DNA of 64,000 bases, taken from positions 1 to 64,000 of the forward strand of contig JAFISE010000094.1 of the NCBI GenBank assembly GCA_022560025.1. Reading direction: 5' to 3'. Shown in pieces: positions 10,836-22,041 of this stretch. Position numbers and translations under genes: made by a program. Position 1 is the stretch's first letter, and each line of letters begins with the position of its first letter. The stretch is from Stagonosporopsis chrysanthemi. Its lineage: Eukaryota > Ascomycota > Dothideomycetes > Pleosporales > Didymellaceae. Under the pieces are notes generated by a model. That model searched no databases and was not told the origin of the DNA. It saw only the letters and a program-made list of their open reading frames with translations.

Positions 10836-11336
10836 AAGTGTGCACTGAAGAGGTAGTGAAAGCAGGGTGGGATGCAGAGAAGAAATAGTTGGACGACCTT
10901 GATTACAGTTCAACGTTTTGTCAACTCAGGACTTCGGACCCTATCCTGGCTACTGCTGGCGGTGGAGCAGCCGGCTCTTCTTGTAGTGGATGTTGATTAT
11001 AGACATTTTTGGCGGGTGGTTGACATAAGGAAACATCAAATTGGCCCGGAGTTGGGGCGTGGTGGGTGTGTCATAGCGGCATAGATGAAGAGCTTCCGTC
11101 TCTCCAAAATCCTACTTGTTTTGCTTTGAGGATGGATGTCTTTGTTCGATACTAACCCGCCTTTCGCCTCTTCTCCAAAACCTTTGTACGCTGCTGACCA
11201 TACGTGTTGCAGGCGACTTTCCTTTGTCTCAAGCACCGCAGGACATAATCACCTTCACCTATCCATGACACTACCGCTCTCATACATGTTCCTTCAGAAA
11301 AAGTCTAACACTTCCACGCAAATCAAACCAACAACC
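10836..11336. other. SEC14 3' region and upstream of unknown gene
   Basis: No separate gene seen. An in-frame ATG at 11136 would extend the downstream protein by 67 residues into this stretch, but the extension has no conserved features. Confidence 0.4.
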
Positions 11337-12947
11337 ATGTCACACACCCTCACCCTCTCAATCCCCTTCATCCTTCTCGGCCGCCGCTCCTTTCTCCCTC
11401 CCACCTCCCCCTCCACCACCCCGCCACTCTCCTTCGTCCACAAAACACTCCAGCGCTTCTGCCCCAAAATCCCCATCCGCGAATGGACACCCACCACGCA
11501 CCCCTGGCAGCCGCAGCCGCAGCCCCCCGTCCCCCTGCAAGACTCCTGGGCTGCCCTCGGCGTCGACGGCTCTACCGCGTGGCTCCTCCGCCCCGGCCCC
11601 TGCGCCACCCCTGCCCTGTCGCGCTTCGACGCCGCGCGGGGCTGGCGCGACGGCGATGCGCGGCTCTTGCCCGCCGAGGCGCAGAGGCTGGACAAAAGCG
11701 TGTGGGCGTGTCCGCTTGTGCTGCAGCGGTTTGGCGTGCCGGTTGAGACGGCGGGGGCGGCATGGAGGGAGTTTGTCGCCGAGACGCGCGAGGTCCTGGG
11801 TGCGCTGAGGACGGCGTTTGTTCGGTTTGAAGGGCCAGTGCCGGGCGTTGGGGGCAAGGCGAGGTGTTGGGATGTGGTGTTTGGGGCCGAGTGTTTTCTG
11901 GGGTTGGCGGTTAAGACGGAGGCGCACGAGGTGGATGTCGATATGGGCAGGAAGGTTGTTATGCTGCAGGCGGCGTTTGAGCGGGAATTGGATCTGTTGA
12001 AGTCGGCGAGGGAGGTGGTGGAGTTTGCGAGCGCGAGTCGTTGGTTGGAGGGGGTGCTGGTGGGGCGGTTGGCTGAGGAGAAGAAGGAGATGTGGCGAGA
12101 GCCGGGGAGGTTGCGAGGAGAGGAGGGGGAGGGAGAGGAGAGGTGTGTGAGAACCATGGGTAGGGGACGAGAGTGGTGGGATGTCGTGCACGATATGAAG
12201 AACGAGGACATGCTCGAGCAGATGCATCGACTGCGACAACATCGCTCGAGAATTGGAGTGTCTGTACATGCAAACGAAGACGGCGCGGCGCACATCGTAA
12301 TCCAAGGACAACACAGCACACTGGATCCCGACTTTCTGGTCGCGTACACCGAGCTCATCGCCCGCCTTGTTGATACCGCTGCGAGCTGCAACATAGCTGG
12401 ACTCGCTGAAAAGCTCGAGGATGTGCAACGTATTCGACCAGCGAAGCCCACCGATCGTTTCGCCCACATGCTTGATTTCCTTACCGCAGACGAGCCAAAA
12501 ACAAGCGAGGCGTTATACGCAGCGCTCGTTCCACACATCACTCCACCAGCACTCCGGCCTATGCAAACGAAACGTCCATCGAGAGCAGTGGATCCGTTCT
12601 ACAGGCTCAGAACACACCTCCAGGAAAGCTACGAGGGCAGCAAACAAGACATGGCGCTGTTCATGGAGAGGTACGAGAGAGCTGGTGGATACATGCCGAC
12701 CAAGAAGGAGAAGCTGTGTGCGATTTTGAGAGCTGAGGAAGAGAGAGCGAGCCCAGCTCGGGATAAGAAGCAGCGGGTAGATCCTACATTTGTAGCTTCT
12801 GAAGCGAGAGCATGTGGGAAGAGTCTTGAAGCACCCAATCCGCCCATGACGGATGATGGGCCGCCTGCTGCGGAGTCGGATGTGGAAAGAATCAAGAAGA
12901 GAGTTCACGACTGGCTTCAGGACAAGACACTCGGATACATAGGGTAG
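11337..12947 (+). CDS. Unknown protein, single exon
   Basis: An uninterrupted frame from an ATG at 11337 (context ACAACCATG) gives 536 residues; an upstream in-frame ATG at 11136 would give 603. I do not recognise the family. Residues 1-130 are Pro/Thr-rich and low in complexity. The middle is rich in Arg, Glu, Trp and Ala with helical character (REFVAETREVLGALRTAFVR). The C-terminal third is less GC-rich and more typical of soluble protein (HIVIQGQHSTLDPDFLVAYT, then KPTDRFAHMLDFLTADEP). It ends in a charged helix (DVERIKKRVHDWLQDKTLGY). No catalytic motif, signal peptide or membrane segment is evident. The minus strand is also open over much of this stretch but encodes a Ser/Pro/Arg-rich shadow. 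It is probably a lineage-restricted gene. Confidence 0.6.
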   Translation: MSHTLTLSIPFILLGRRSFLPPTSPSTTPPLSFVHKTLQRFCPKIPIREWTPTTHPWQPQPQPPVPLQDSWAALGVDGSTAWLLRPGPCATPALSRFDAARGWRDGDARLLPAEAQRLDKSVWACPLVLQRFGVPVETAGAAWREFVAETREVLGALRTAFVRFEGPVPGVGGKARCWDVVFGAECFLGLAVKTEAHEVDVDMGRKVVMLQAAFERELDLLKSAREVVEFASASRWLEGVLVGRLAEEKKEMWREPGRLRGEEGEGEERCVRTMGRGREWWDVVHDMKNEDMLEQMHRLRQHRSRIGVSVHANEDGAAHIVIQGQHSTLDPDFLVAYTELIARLVDTAASCNIAGLAEKLEDVQRIRPAKPTDRFAHMLDFLTADEPKTSEALYAALVPHITPPALRPMQTKRPSRAVDPFYRLRTHLQESYEGSKQDMALFMERYERAGGYMPTKKEKLCAILRAEEERASPARDKKQRVDPTFVASEARACGKSLEAPNPPMTDDGPPAAESDVERIKKRVHDWLQDKTLGYIG

Positions 12948-13061
12948 GGATAGAGCGCGTCTTCGGAGGATTTGTAGTTGTATTCCACGTCCCAGACGTC
13001 ATTGGGTATATCTTTGAGTTCGATCTTCAAACATGTCATCTCCTTTGGGGGATCTGTGTGC

Positions 13062-13280
13062 CTAGCAGTTGACATCCTCCATCACTCCGCCTCCTGAGCT
13101 CTTGACGCACTTTCCGTGATTCTGGCGTACTTCGACATCTGATCTGGTTAGTTGTGTGATTCTGTGGTGTTTTGTAGAGGACGGTTGCATACCTTTGGCT
13201 GGCGCAGGAACGGCGACAGGGATTGCAATGGCGAAAGTGGCCATGGAGAGGAAGGTAGCGGCGACAGTGGTGAACTTCAT
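13062..13280 (-). CDS. Small secreted peptide, candidate effector or peptide signal
   Basis: Exons 13193-13280 and 13062-13138 (minus strand) encode 54 residues. Residues 1-19 are a classic signal peptide (MKFTTVAATFLSMATFAIA) followed by a Pro/Ala segment (IPVAVPAPAK). The remaining mature part is only about 25 residues (DVEVRQNHGKCVKSSGGGVM and a C-terminal EDVNC) with two cysteines 14 residues apart, which could form one disulfide. The 54-base intron starts GTATGC and ends CAG with a good CTAAC branch site. Because it is a multiple of three and free of stops, retention would insert 18 residues without changing frame. The function is unknown; size, secretion signal and Cys content fit small secreted proteins of fungi. 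No homologue is recognised. Confidence 0.65.
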   Translation of the reverse strand: MKFTTVAATFLSMATFAIAIPVAVPAPAKGMQPSSTKHHRITQLTRSDVEVRQNHGKCVKSSGGGVMEDVNC

Positions 13281-14723
13281 TGTGTGATAGAGGCGGTGTG
13301 ATAGATATGACAAAGAGATATAGGCACGCAAGTTGACTCGGTTAACCGCGAAAGAGTGTACAGCAGGCGGCAGATGTGAGTAGAAGATTGAGTATAGACA
13401 GAGAATTTGGTTGATAGCAAGACACCAGCCCTCCGCTGCGGTTGAGAGCCTTATACCTACCTCCAATGTTGCGTAATTGACAAGAAGCCCAAGGCCGCCT
13501 TGTCAGTGCTCAACGTCGCAGCGAAGTTGGCCTGAAACCGGATGCACACCAATCCTGAGGATCTTGCTGCCGCATAAGGAACGCAGGCATCGATCTGGCG
13601 TGGGTACATCAACCCTCGCTGCCAGGCGAAATACGGATTGGCTTGGCCTGGGTACGGGACGGGATCTTGTGTATGGAGTCGTGTCAGAAGTTCTTGAAGT
13701 GTCTCAGGCTGCTCGTGGAATGGTCGAGACGCGCGTGCGCTCAGCCTTGCCCAGTCTCCATGGGCGCGTATAGAATCTTAGGAATGTAGACATTTGGCTA
13801 TGTTCGAGGTTCGAGTAACATGCTCGACGTCCTGTTGCGTTCTCCGCGGCTGTCCTTGTGCGCTATCGTATACAATGCTACATCGAGAGGCTGCTTGTAT
13901 TTTGTCGCTACTGAGGCGTTGGAGGTTGAGAAGCCCATCTGAAACTCCCCCAAAACACCTTCCAGTGGCGTTGACGTCAGCACACGTGATCATTAACGGC
14001 GAAAACGAAAGGAGAGGCTGTGACCATATTCTACAAACATGAACCCACATACGATTCGTCGATAATAACGGCCGGCTATACCTGTCCTGTAGTACAGAAG
14101 ATGCTCTCGTTATGTGTAAGTATATCGACCATCGTCAACCTGGACATCAACATAGCAAGCATTCCCGTTCACTTGAAAGCACATTCCAACCAAAGCATAT
14201 GTATGCGACATTTTACGGCCTTTAAAGCTCTTTGTGTCTCAGGGATCGCGTGCTGGCTTGTCTGTCTCTCTGAGGACATGTTTGCTCCCAAACGCCTATC
14301 AAGTCCAGGACTAGTCGCGCCCAAGATGTTCAAGCATCCATCTGGTACTTGCAAAAGGTATAGCCCAGAAAAACATACCCCTAGGAGTAATGATACTCCA
14401 CAGCCATCGTCGTTCGGTCCATCAGCAACGGTTGCGACTGGACAACTCTGAAAACTCGGCTGTTCGCTTTCGAGTGCTCGCAAATACAAAGTAATCTTCC
14501 TCGAAGAATAACTCATCACTTTTAGGATGAGGTCAGCGTAATAACAAGAACGGTGGACGACAGACGAGGTGCGCTGCCTGCATCTCTCTGGTGAATGGCG
14601 CTTGTTAGTACGAAGAAAAGAGTAAGTGCAAACGAGCATGTTTGGGTTGCGCCCTCACACCTTCTCCGTTTGCGAGGAAATGCGCGCAGCACTTTTCTCT
14701 CGTCTGTCATCATTCCTCCTGCA
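13281..14723. other. Intergenic region with no gene seen
   Basis: About 1.4 kb between divergent genes. Several overlapping frames of 60-156 codons exist on both strands around 13.8-14.6 kb, none with a recognisable domain. An in-frame ATG at 14595 would extend the next gene by 43 residues. Confidence 0.45.
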
Positions 14724-16971
14724 ATGGGCATCGGCCGCTTCTACTCACGTCCGCACGAGCCGGATCGTACTCAAACACGGCAGCAAACGATCGAAGCTAA
14801 TTTCCACCCGGACACTACTGCGAAAGATAAGGTGAGTGTCACGTCTGGTGACACTGGTAAGGCAATGGTCGACAACAAAGGGTGGCGTAAGAAGAAAGGA
14901 GGCAAGTCGAATGAGCCACTGCAACTGAATACTACGTTTGAGGACGATGCTGCAGTACTGCCTACAGATGTCGCATTGGAGCCGAGTGACCGACGTCGCC
15001 ATGTCTGGCGAAAGACAATAGCGACCGGCAGGCCGTTGACCCCGTTGACCCCAGCTCCGACCACACCGACGCCAGACGAGGTGGAAGACACAAAGGGCGA
15101 GCGGTCCGAAGCCTCCGCCCCACGTCGAGATTCGAAGCCAAAGCTCACTCGCTATACATCTTTATTCACCACCCACAAGGAGGAGCCAACAAATTCAATC
15201 TTCTCAGAACCGTGGAGTGTTGATTCTCTGCCTGATCAGGATGGCTCTTGGTCCTTTGTCGACCCGGTTGTCATCATGGAGTCGATTCATACGCACATGT
15301 GCAAGAACTACATGATGCCTATTCCTCTACGGTACAATAGTGGATTATTCCAGATCTTCGACGAGTATCGAAAGCTACGATCGCACAAAGAAATCCTGGA
15401 GGCTCGCGAACGAGAAGCACTTCGACATGCGGGCAACGTCACAGCGCAATGGCTTAAATCGGAGCAATTGTACCAGTCGGAGGTCCGGCGTCTCGAACTG
15501 CTCATCGCCTGCGGGACGAGTGGCATGGCTGGGTGAGTGAATCCTCATATAACTGGTGTTGCCTCTAACAACATGCTTGTAGTCTCATGCAGGCACGTCA
15601 AGGGACAGTGGTGGATCGCGGACGTCAGCATCGAAAAACTGTTTCCTCAGATCACCTTCTCCATCGCTATCAGCATATGTCCTCTGCGGAAATAGAGGAA
15701 GGAATCAAGACAAAGACTCAACAAGGTTCGTATACATGAGCTTGGTTCGTATCAGAGCTGACAGACTGGTAGTTCTCTTTCATCGAGCGACCTCACCATC
15801 TGAGAAAATGGCTGCTCTATCTTGCCAACTCGCCAATGCGGGTACATCGCACTTCCATATTGGAACACCACCCAATATTAAGCAGGATTCCATGCTGTCC
15901 CGAAAAGTGAAAAGTGAGCTCAATTTGACGAATTTGCGTTATGCAGAGGTTCCGCAGCCTGTGTCAAGTGCACATACGGCTGGCCAACCGAAATATTCAC
16001 CCCAGCAGGTCACTTCCAATGAGAATCAGCCAACGTATCATGCTATCGAGTGCAATGCGTTCGTTGCTCTTAAGGAGCTCGGCGCTCTTGTGGCACGCCG
16101 AAGAGGTTTGGATGTGGCAGATTTCGTCAATGGAATACTGGCATTGCTTGCCTCGGCAGATACTACGGAGCCTGTCGCTGAGCGCACCGCAAGTGATGAC
16201 TCTGATCAAAACTTTGAGATTACAGAGAACTGCCTGGACTTTGCCGACACCACTTCTGGATCAGCGCTTCAGGAAAAACGATCTCGATCATATCATGGAT
16301 TAGATCAGAAGCACCGACGCCATTTCTCGTTTGAACCCGGAGATGATCAGTTTCGAGGACTGGAGACTGAGCCCAAGACTGTGGACTCACTCTCGCAGAC
16401 TCACTCCACTGGCTCGGAGCTTTCGTCTTCGGCAGACTGGCACATGCATCTTCTCAATGACAGCCGGCGAACAAGTGCCGACAATTTGAGCCTTCATCGC
16501 ACATCACTAAGCACAGACTTTCCGAAGCCATCTTTGATTCCGAGCCCAGTTCAATCGCTTGGACGAGTCCGTCGAGGGAATTCAACGTCAAGTCTACAGT
16601 CCACGTTCGACCAGAATGGTCGAGACGGTCGTCATAATTCTCGTACCAGCATTCAGACAGCATTCCGTGAAGCATACAGCGCTCACGTGTCGGCGAGATC
16701 GAGAAGCAGGAACAGCTCAAATTACAACCTGCGTACCGCAGACCCTCCACTAGGCTCGAAAGATCGACTCCAGAGCCCTTCGAGTCGACAAAGTACCGCT
16801 GCTCTGGCCGCTGCACGAGCAGCCGAGTCCAGGAGCAACAAGTTGTCCAGAAATAACACGCAGCTATCTACCACTACATCAGCTCCTCGTAAGAGACATG
16901 GTACAGGACAACAAAGCACCGAAAACAATAACCCAATCACGTGCAAAAGCGCTGGGACAGAAAGACGCTAA
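14724..16971 (+). CDS. Unknown Ser/Arg-rich, largely disordered protein
   Basis: Exons 14724-15532, 15583-15725 and 15773-16971 join in frame to 716 residues. The first exon begins MGIGRFYSRPHEPDRTQTRQ, has Lys-rich and Pro/Thr-rich stretches and then a more ordered block at about residues 165-265. That block contains a Trp-rich patch (FSEPWSVDSLPDQDGSWSF) and a long charged helix (FDEYRKLRSHKEILEARERE). The third exon is Ser/Thr/Arg-rich with short hydrophobic helices near residue 430 (ECNAFVALKELGALVARRRG). The last 200 residues look fully disordered with many SR and RS pairs, compatible with heavy phosphorylation. No enzyme motif or known domain is recognised, although the block at 165-430 may be a conserved fungal region. 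Introns are 50 and 47 bases with standard signals. Confidence 0.65.
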
Positions 16972-19277
16972 GTGACACCAGAGTTCAAGACTACCTTCCT
17001 GTTTGGGTACCGACGATGTATTGACACTCAAGGATCCACCAACTCGGTGGAATAGACGCACACACGCTCCTGATCTGTTCCACTGCATGTAGCTTTGGCG
17101 CCATTACCGTCACAGACCACTAGTATGGCTACAAGCTCGGGATACGGCGAAGCAGTATCCTTTGCAGAAAAAGGTGTGACCATGCAGAGTGAGAAGAGCT
17201 CACTTTCAGCTCATCAGTAGTCTACAAATTACTGTCTTTCTGTGAAGTCGATTTCCATCTACACATGTTCTCCACTGCTCATTTCGCAGACCCATGTACC
17301 TATTACAAGGGCAGATCTTAATTGGCTAGGACCTGGGTCTCGGAACCGACACCCACACATGGTCACATTCATTTGCTGCATCCCAAGATTGCAGTCAAGC
17401 CCGCAATCTAATAAATTCATTTTAGTCGCCTTCACGCTGCAACCGAATGTGCGGCGGCACACGGCGTCATCGCTACATTGCCAACGGTGATTACGAAAAT
17501 GTTGTCATCGATTAGAGCACGCAGGAGATGTGTACAGTGCCTATGGGACGAATGCTGCTGTCGAAAGCGGCACGAGGTATCATCTCACCGTCTGATTGTG
17601 GCTAATGCGTTTCCCCAGGCTTAGCACTCTAACCGAGCAACTCGATGAACGCATCCACTGAGCCCAGCCTTTGCGGAAAGAATCTATTTGAGTTCATGCT
17701 GCAGGAGTACGCGTCTCTTCCTGCAGAACGACTTGTCATGGCGAACCGAGTATATGCGCCACACCGTGGCGGTGGCAAGTGGCGGTGGTGGCGGTGCTAA
17801 ACAGGACCCTGAATGCACGTCAATCATACCCATTCTGCACAGGCGTTCGAACTCGCGTGATGAGCAACGACTACGCTTCACCCAATCAACGCTCCTCGAT
17901 CTGCTCTTGTACCCGTTTGTTCGCCACACTACTGTACGGGCCAGTCCACAAATCGTGTTCGCCGGATACCTTTACCATCAGCCTTGCGATTGGGCACACA
18001 TCAAGCTCCGCAACACATGCGACTGTCCAGCACGACGGCTAGTGTAACCAAAGCTGGTACTGATCCGTAGTGGTGTTACAGTCAGTCGTGGTTCTTTCAT
18101 CACCGACGCACGAACACTGTGACGATGACAAGAATCTTCGATCATAGTCGAAGCGAACCAGCGGTCGCTCGTTTCGGGAAAGCGCCCGCTAACGACTCCT
18201 TAATCTCGGCTTGACAGGTGCTAGGGGTAAGATTCAGCACCAACTAAACCAGTCACATAGCACCAAGCGTTGCGAGTCCAACGGCTGCTGGTGGGATTGG
18301 CCGGAGAAGGTCTGCTTCGCAAGCGGACAGGCAGGGTGCATTGGGTCGGGCAAGCGGTGCAGATGCGCAGGGGAAAAAGCTCCGAGGCCATGAAAAGGTC
18401 GGAGAGCTAGGGTCGGTGCAGCTCCATGGGGCCACGGCAGAGAAGTCTGCCGCGTGGAGACAGCAAGCGACAAGGGCAGCATGGCCCTTTCCGGACGCAA
18501 ATTTCCATCATCAGATCCGTTGATGTCATGGCGCATTACAGCGCCAGCACACACCGTAGGCGCTGCAGTGTCTTGAAGCGTTCAACGGGGCCTAGCGCGA
18601 GTGGGGATGGACTCATGGCGAGGGCAAATTACGAACATGGAGGGGACGCGGGACGTGTCAGTGTTGGACGAGCCACACAAGGCTCGCACGACCGCTGGTG
18701 TGGCAGTTGAGGTGGATTCGAGAAACAGCGGGCTGGGACCAAAGATCCTTGGACCGATGTGCGGTCGCGGTGCGGGATGGCGACAGGTGCAGCGACAATC
18801 GCACCCCTTTGGGCGTCGCAGGACTTCTGGACGCTCGCGGGAGCCGTAGGGCAGTGGCTGTGCAAGACGGCTGCCGGGAGATCAGTCGCAGATGGCCGCG
18901 CAGTGCGAGCCACAGAGAGCAGGCGGCCTGGGAGGATGCGCAAAATTACACGCCGGAGCAGCCAGGAGCCCGGCAGGCCAGCCTAGCCAGACTCTAGACT
19001 CTCACCCCACTGCAGCGGCTTGCACTGACGCTCCTAAATGCCACGCGCGGCCCTCGCAGCGATTCCGTCAGGCAGCTCGGTCGCTAACCTGATAAAAGAC
19101 GCCTGACCTGTCGTCGCATGCGCCAACTCGAGCCACAGTTGACACTAGCCCTTGACTGTGGGAGTTGCTCCGTTTCATCAACCCAAGGTCCACATCAGGG
19201 CTCCCCAACCTCCGACCCTCATCTTCACCTCTCGATGCTCACAAACGACCAGCCGCGCCTGCTTTGAGCTTCTCGCG
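16972..19277. other. Long upstream region of the CP2-type factor, no gene seen
   Basis: About 2.3 kb. A GGY-rich stretch (GGTGGC units) lies at about 17763-17799. All frames are short and lack domains. A long promoter is common for fungal developmental regulators; a non-coding RNA cannot be judged from sequence alone. Confidence 0.45.
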
Positions 19278-22041
19278 ATGTTTCGCAACCGGTAGGTCTC
19301 CCTGTGTGGTCATGTTGTTGCTGCACCGCCCCGTGCTGTGATGTTCGCGCGTCGCGTCCGGCCCCGGCAAGCTCGTAGCTAACCAGCCGTCAGATCCTCA
19401 CAAGCAAAGCCGAACGAAGAGCTGCTGGAGACGTTCAAGGCCAGCTTCCCCCACCTCGCTCAGCGGTCGCACTCGATTGCAGCGCCTCAGGGCCACTCGC
19501 TCGCCGATGCGCTCGACGTAGCACACCCGGCCAGGTACGTCCCTTCTGCGCAGCCCTGTATTTGTTGATGCGTGCTGCGTGATGCGTGATGCGCAATGCG
19601 CGCCCGCCATGCGCCCGCCGTAGCGCGCCATGCTCCTTTGTCCCTGCACCCACGCGGCTGATGCTCCCCGAAGCCCTTTCAAACCACGTTACTGACGAGC
19701 TGCAACAGGCCTGGCGACGCCGATGACATCAAAGACCAGGATCCCACCCCGCGCGGCAACAACGAGCCGTGGAGGTTCACGCCCTCGCTGCTCGACCCTA
19801 ACAGCTTTGCATTCACCACCTTTGCCAACCAGCCTCCGGGCTACTACACGCCTACGCCGGGCGGTACTAACACGCTCTACCACAGCCAGGCCGGCGACCT
19901 GCACACGCCCGGGTTCAGCTTCGGCCTGGGCACGCCGCTCTCCCTCCCAACCTCTGAAGGCGCCCTCCACGCTGGCCAGGCCGCGCCCAATCCCCACCTC
20001 CAAGGCTTCAACCCTCACGCACTAAGCACCCACCACCACTTCCAGAATACCAACCCATTTGGAATTCAGCCTCAGCACTCCCAGTCGTTTGCGCCCCACC
20101 AGTTCACGCACCAGCCATCTGCCTTCGATCATGCACCCCATTCCCAAGTGCACGATGAAGGACCCATGGAGAATGTCATTCCAGAGGTTGAGATGCAATC
20201 TCCTTTGATTGGCTATGCTCCCCAGCCTTTCGATGGAAATATGGCGAGTGCAGTGGCCCCCACCGTCCATCCAAACCAGAACTTCCGCTACCACGTCACT
20301 TTAAATGCGCCGACTGCTATGGTAAAGCAGCCTGATGAGGTACCCGTGACCTACCTTAACAAGGGCCAAGCCTATACCGTATCGCTAGTCGACACAATGC
20401 CGCCTACGCAGGCGCCATCAGCCGCTCTCAAATACCGCACCTTTATTCGAATCTCCTTCGAAGATGAGCAGCAGCGACAGCGCCCTGCTTCTTGCTGGCA
20501 GCTTTGGAAAGAAGGTCGTGGTACTAACGAAGCGCATCAAAGGGGTGGTCGCCTTCAGGCGGTTGAGTTTGTGGATCCAAGCCAAGTCGGCGGCGGCGAA
20601 GTGCAAGGACGGCCAAGAGTCGAGCTTGAGGCATCTTCTTTCGACGGCTTCGTCGTAACATGGACTCCTGCGCCAAACGCCGCGGCTGAATGCTCTCTGG
20701 CAGTTAGATTCAATTTCCTTTCCACCGACTTCAGCCACTCCAAGGGCGTTAAGGGCATTCCGGTGCGCTTGTGCGCCAAAACCGAGTTGGTCTCAGAAGT
20801 TGCTGGTTCTCCTTCCGAGGCACTCACCGCTGAGCTTTGCTACTGCAAGGTCAAACTCTTCCGCGATCATGGCGCAGAAAGGAAACTGTCAAACGATGTT
20901 GCACATGTCAAGAAGACTATCGACAAGCTGAAGCAGCAAATTGCCCAAGTCGAGTCTGGCATGAAAGATTTTGGAAAACGCAAGCGCAGTGGAGATGACA
21001 AGAGTGGCAATGCCCGGCCTGGGAAACTTCAGAAGCATAAGAGGACGTGGTCAATGTCTTCTGCAAGCGACAACCAGGGTGCTCGTCCAGCAGCCGAAGA
21101 AGACTTGCACATCAAGCTCGCCTCTCTGCAGGATATGTTCAGCTCCACACGTCCTGTCAGTCTTTTATACCTCAAGGGCGAGGAACAGGATGACCCAGAT
21201 CTTCATCCAGTCCAACTATCATCAACTCCTCAAGATCTGTCTAAGATCGACACCAATGTTGACGCCCAAATGTGGGAGGCACAAAGCTCGCAGACAGGTA
21301 ACTCGTCCATGGTATCGCCGACTCCAAGTTCGCAATCTCTACACTCTGAAGAAAAGCGCCGAGCCTCCTCCTTCCAACGCCCTGGGCCATACGGACCGCC
21401 ATCACGCATGACTTCTGGCGAGTGGAGAAGTCTCCCGCAGACTGCTACAGGTGATCTCAAAGGGATGGTTGCAATGCATGCCGGCTCCGATGTCCCTACC
21501 AAGGTTCAGCGGCCTTACTCTGACGATCATGCCCTTTCTGGCTGGATCGAGGCTCTTGGTGTCGATCAAACTTACCAGCCCCCACCCGAGCCTATGCTAA
21601 AACCAGGTAAGTGTCCTGCCCCTTCAGTTTTTTTTGGCTATCTTGCTGACGCGGTGCACAGTTGCCTGCTTTTTCGTGCAGCCCAGAATCGCTGGCAAGC
21701 AGCCCGAGGACAATTATTTCCGAGCTGTTTATGTTATGGAACGATCCGTCAAAGCTCTTGTGAACAGCATCGCTATGAAGATCAATATTGAGCCCACCAA
21801 AGTGACTCGCACAGTTCGGGTCAACCAAAAGGGTCTCCAGATCTTGATGGACGACGATGCAATCAATGCAATACCGGAGCAACAAGACATGGCAGCCGAA
21901 TTCCACGAAATCGGTACACCTCCCGTTCACTCTGTGAAGCGCGAATGGGACGCCGGCCCTACAGACATACAGGTTGACGGCGATATTTCTGTCGTTGAAG
22001 CTGTGCATTCGACCGGTTATGAGCTCCGCCTTCTTTTCTGA
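19278..22041 (+). CDS. Grainyhead/CP2-family transcription factor
   Basis: Exons 19278-19291, 19394-19534, 19709-21606 and 21662-22041 give 810 residues. The first coding exon is only 14 bases (MFRN plus a split Arg). Residues 50-240 are Gln/His/Pro-rich and disordered. The CP2 DNA-binding core runs from about 242 to 480: FRYHVTLNAPTAMVKQ, the hallmark YLNKGQAYTVSLVD, an IRISFEDEQQRQ strand, CWQLWKEGR, and LAVRFNFLSTDFSHSKGVKG. A basic stretch (KDFGKRKRSGDDKSGNARPG) near residue 570 may serve nuclear import. The last exon encodes the C-terminal ubiquitin-like domain typical of Grainyhead proteins (RAVYVMERSVKALVNSIAMK, then KGLQILMDDDAI). Fungal Grainyhead-like factors regulate cell-wall and conidial-separation genes in Neurospora; the targets here are inferred. 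Confidence 0.9.

Noticed and set aside
11294..12541. Minus-strand frame of 415 codons opposite the unknown protein
   Set aside because: Ser/Pro/Arg-rich composition of a shadow frame; the plus frame continues to a longer and more protein-like product.
17846..17860. GTTCGAACTC resembling a tRNA B box
   Set aside because: No matching T stem or upstream A box, so no tRNA fold.
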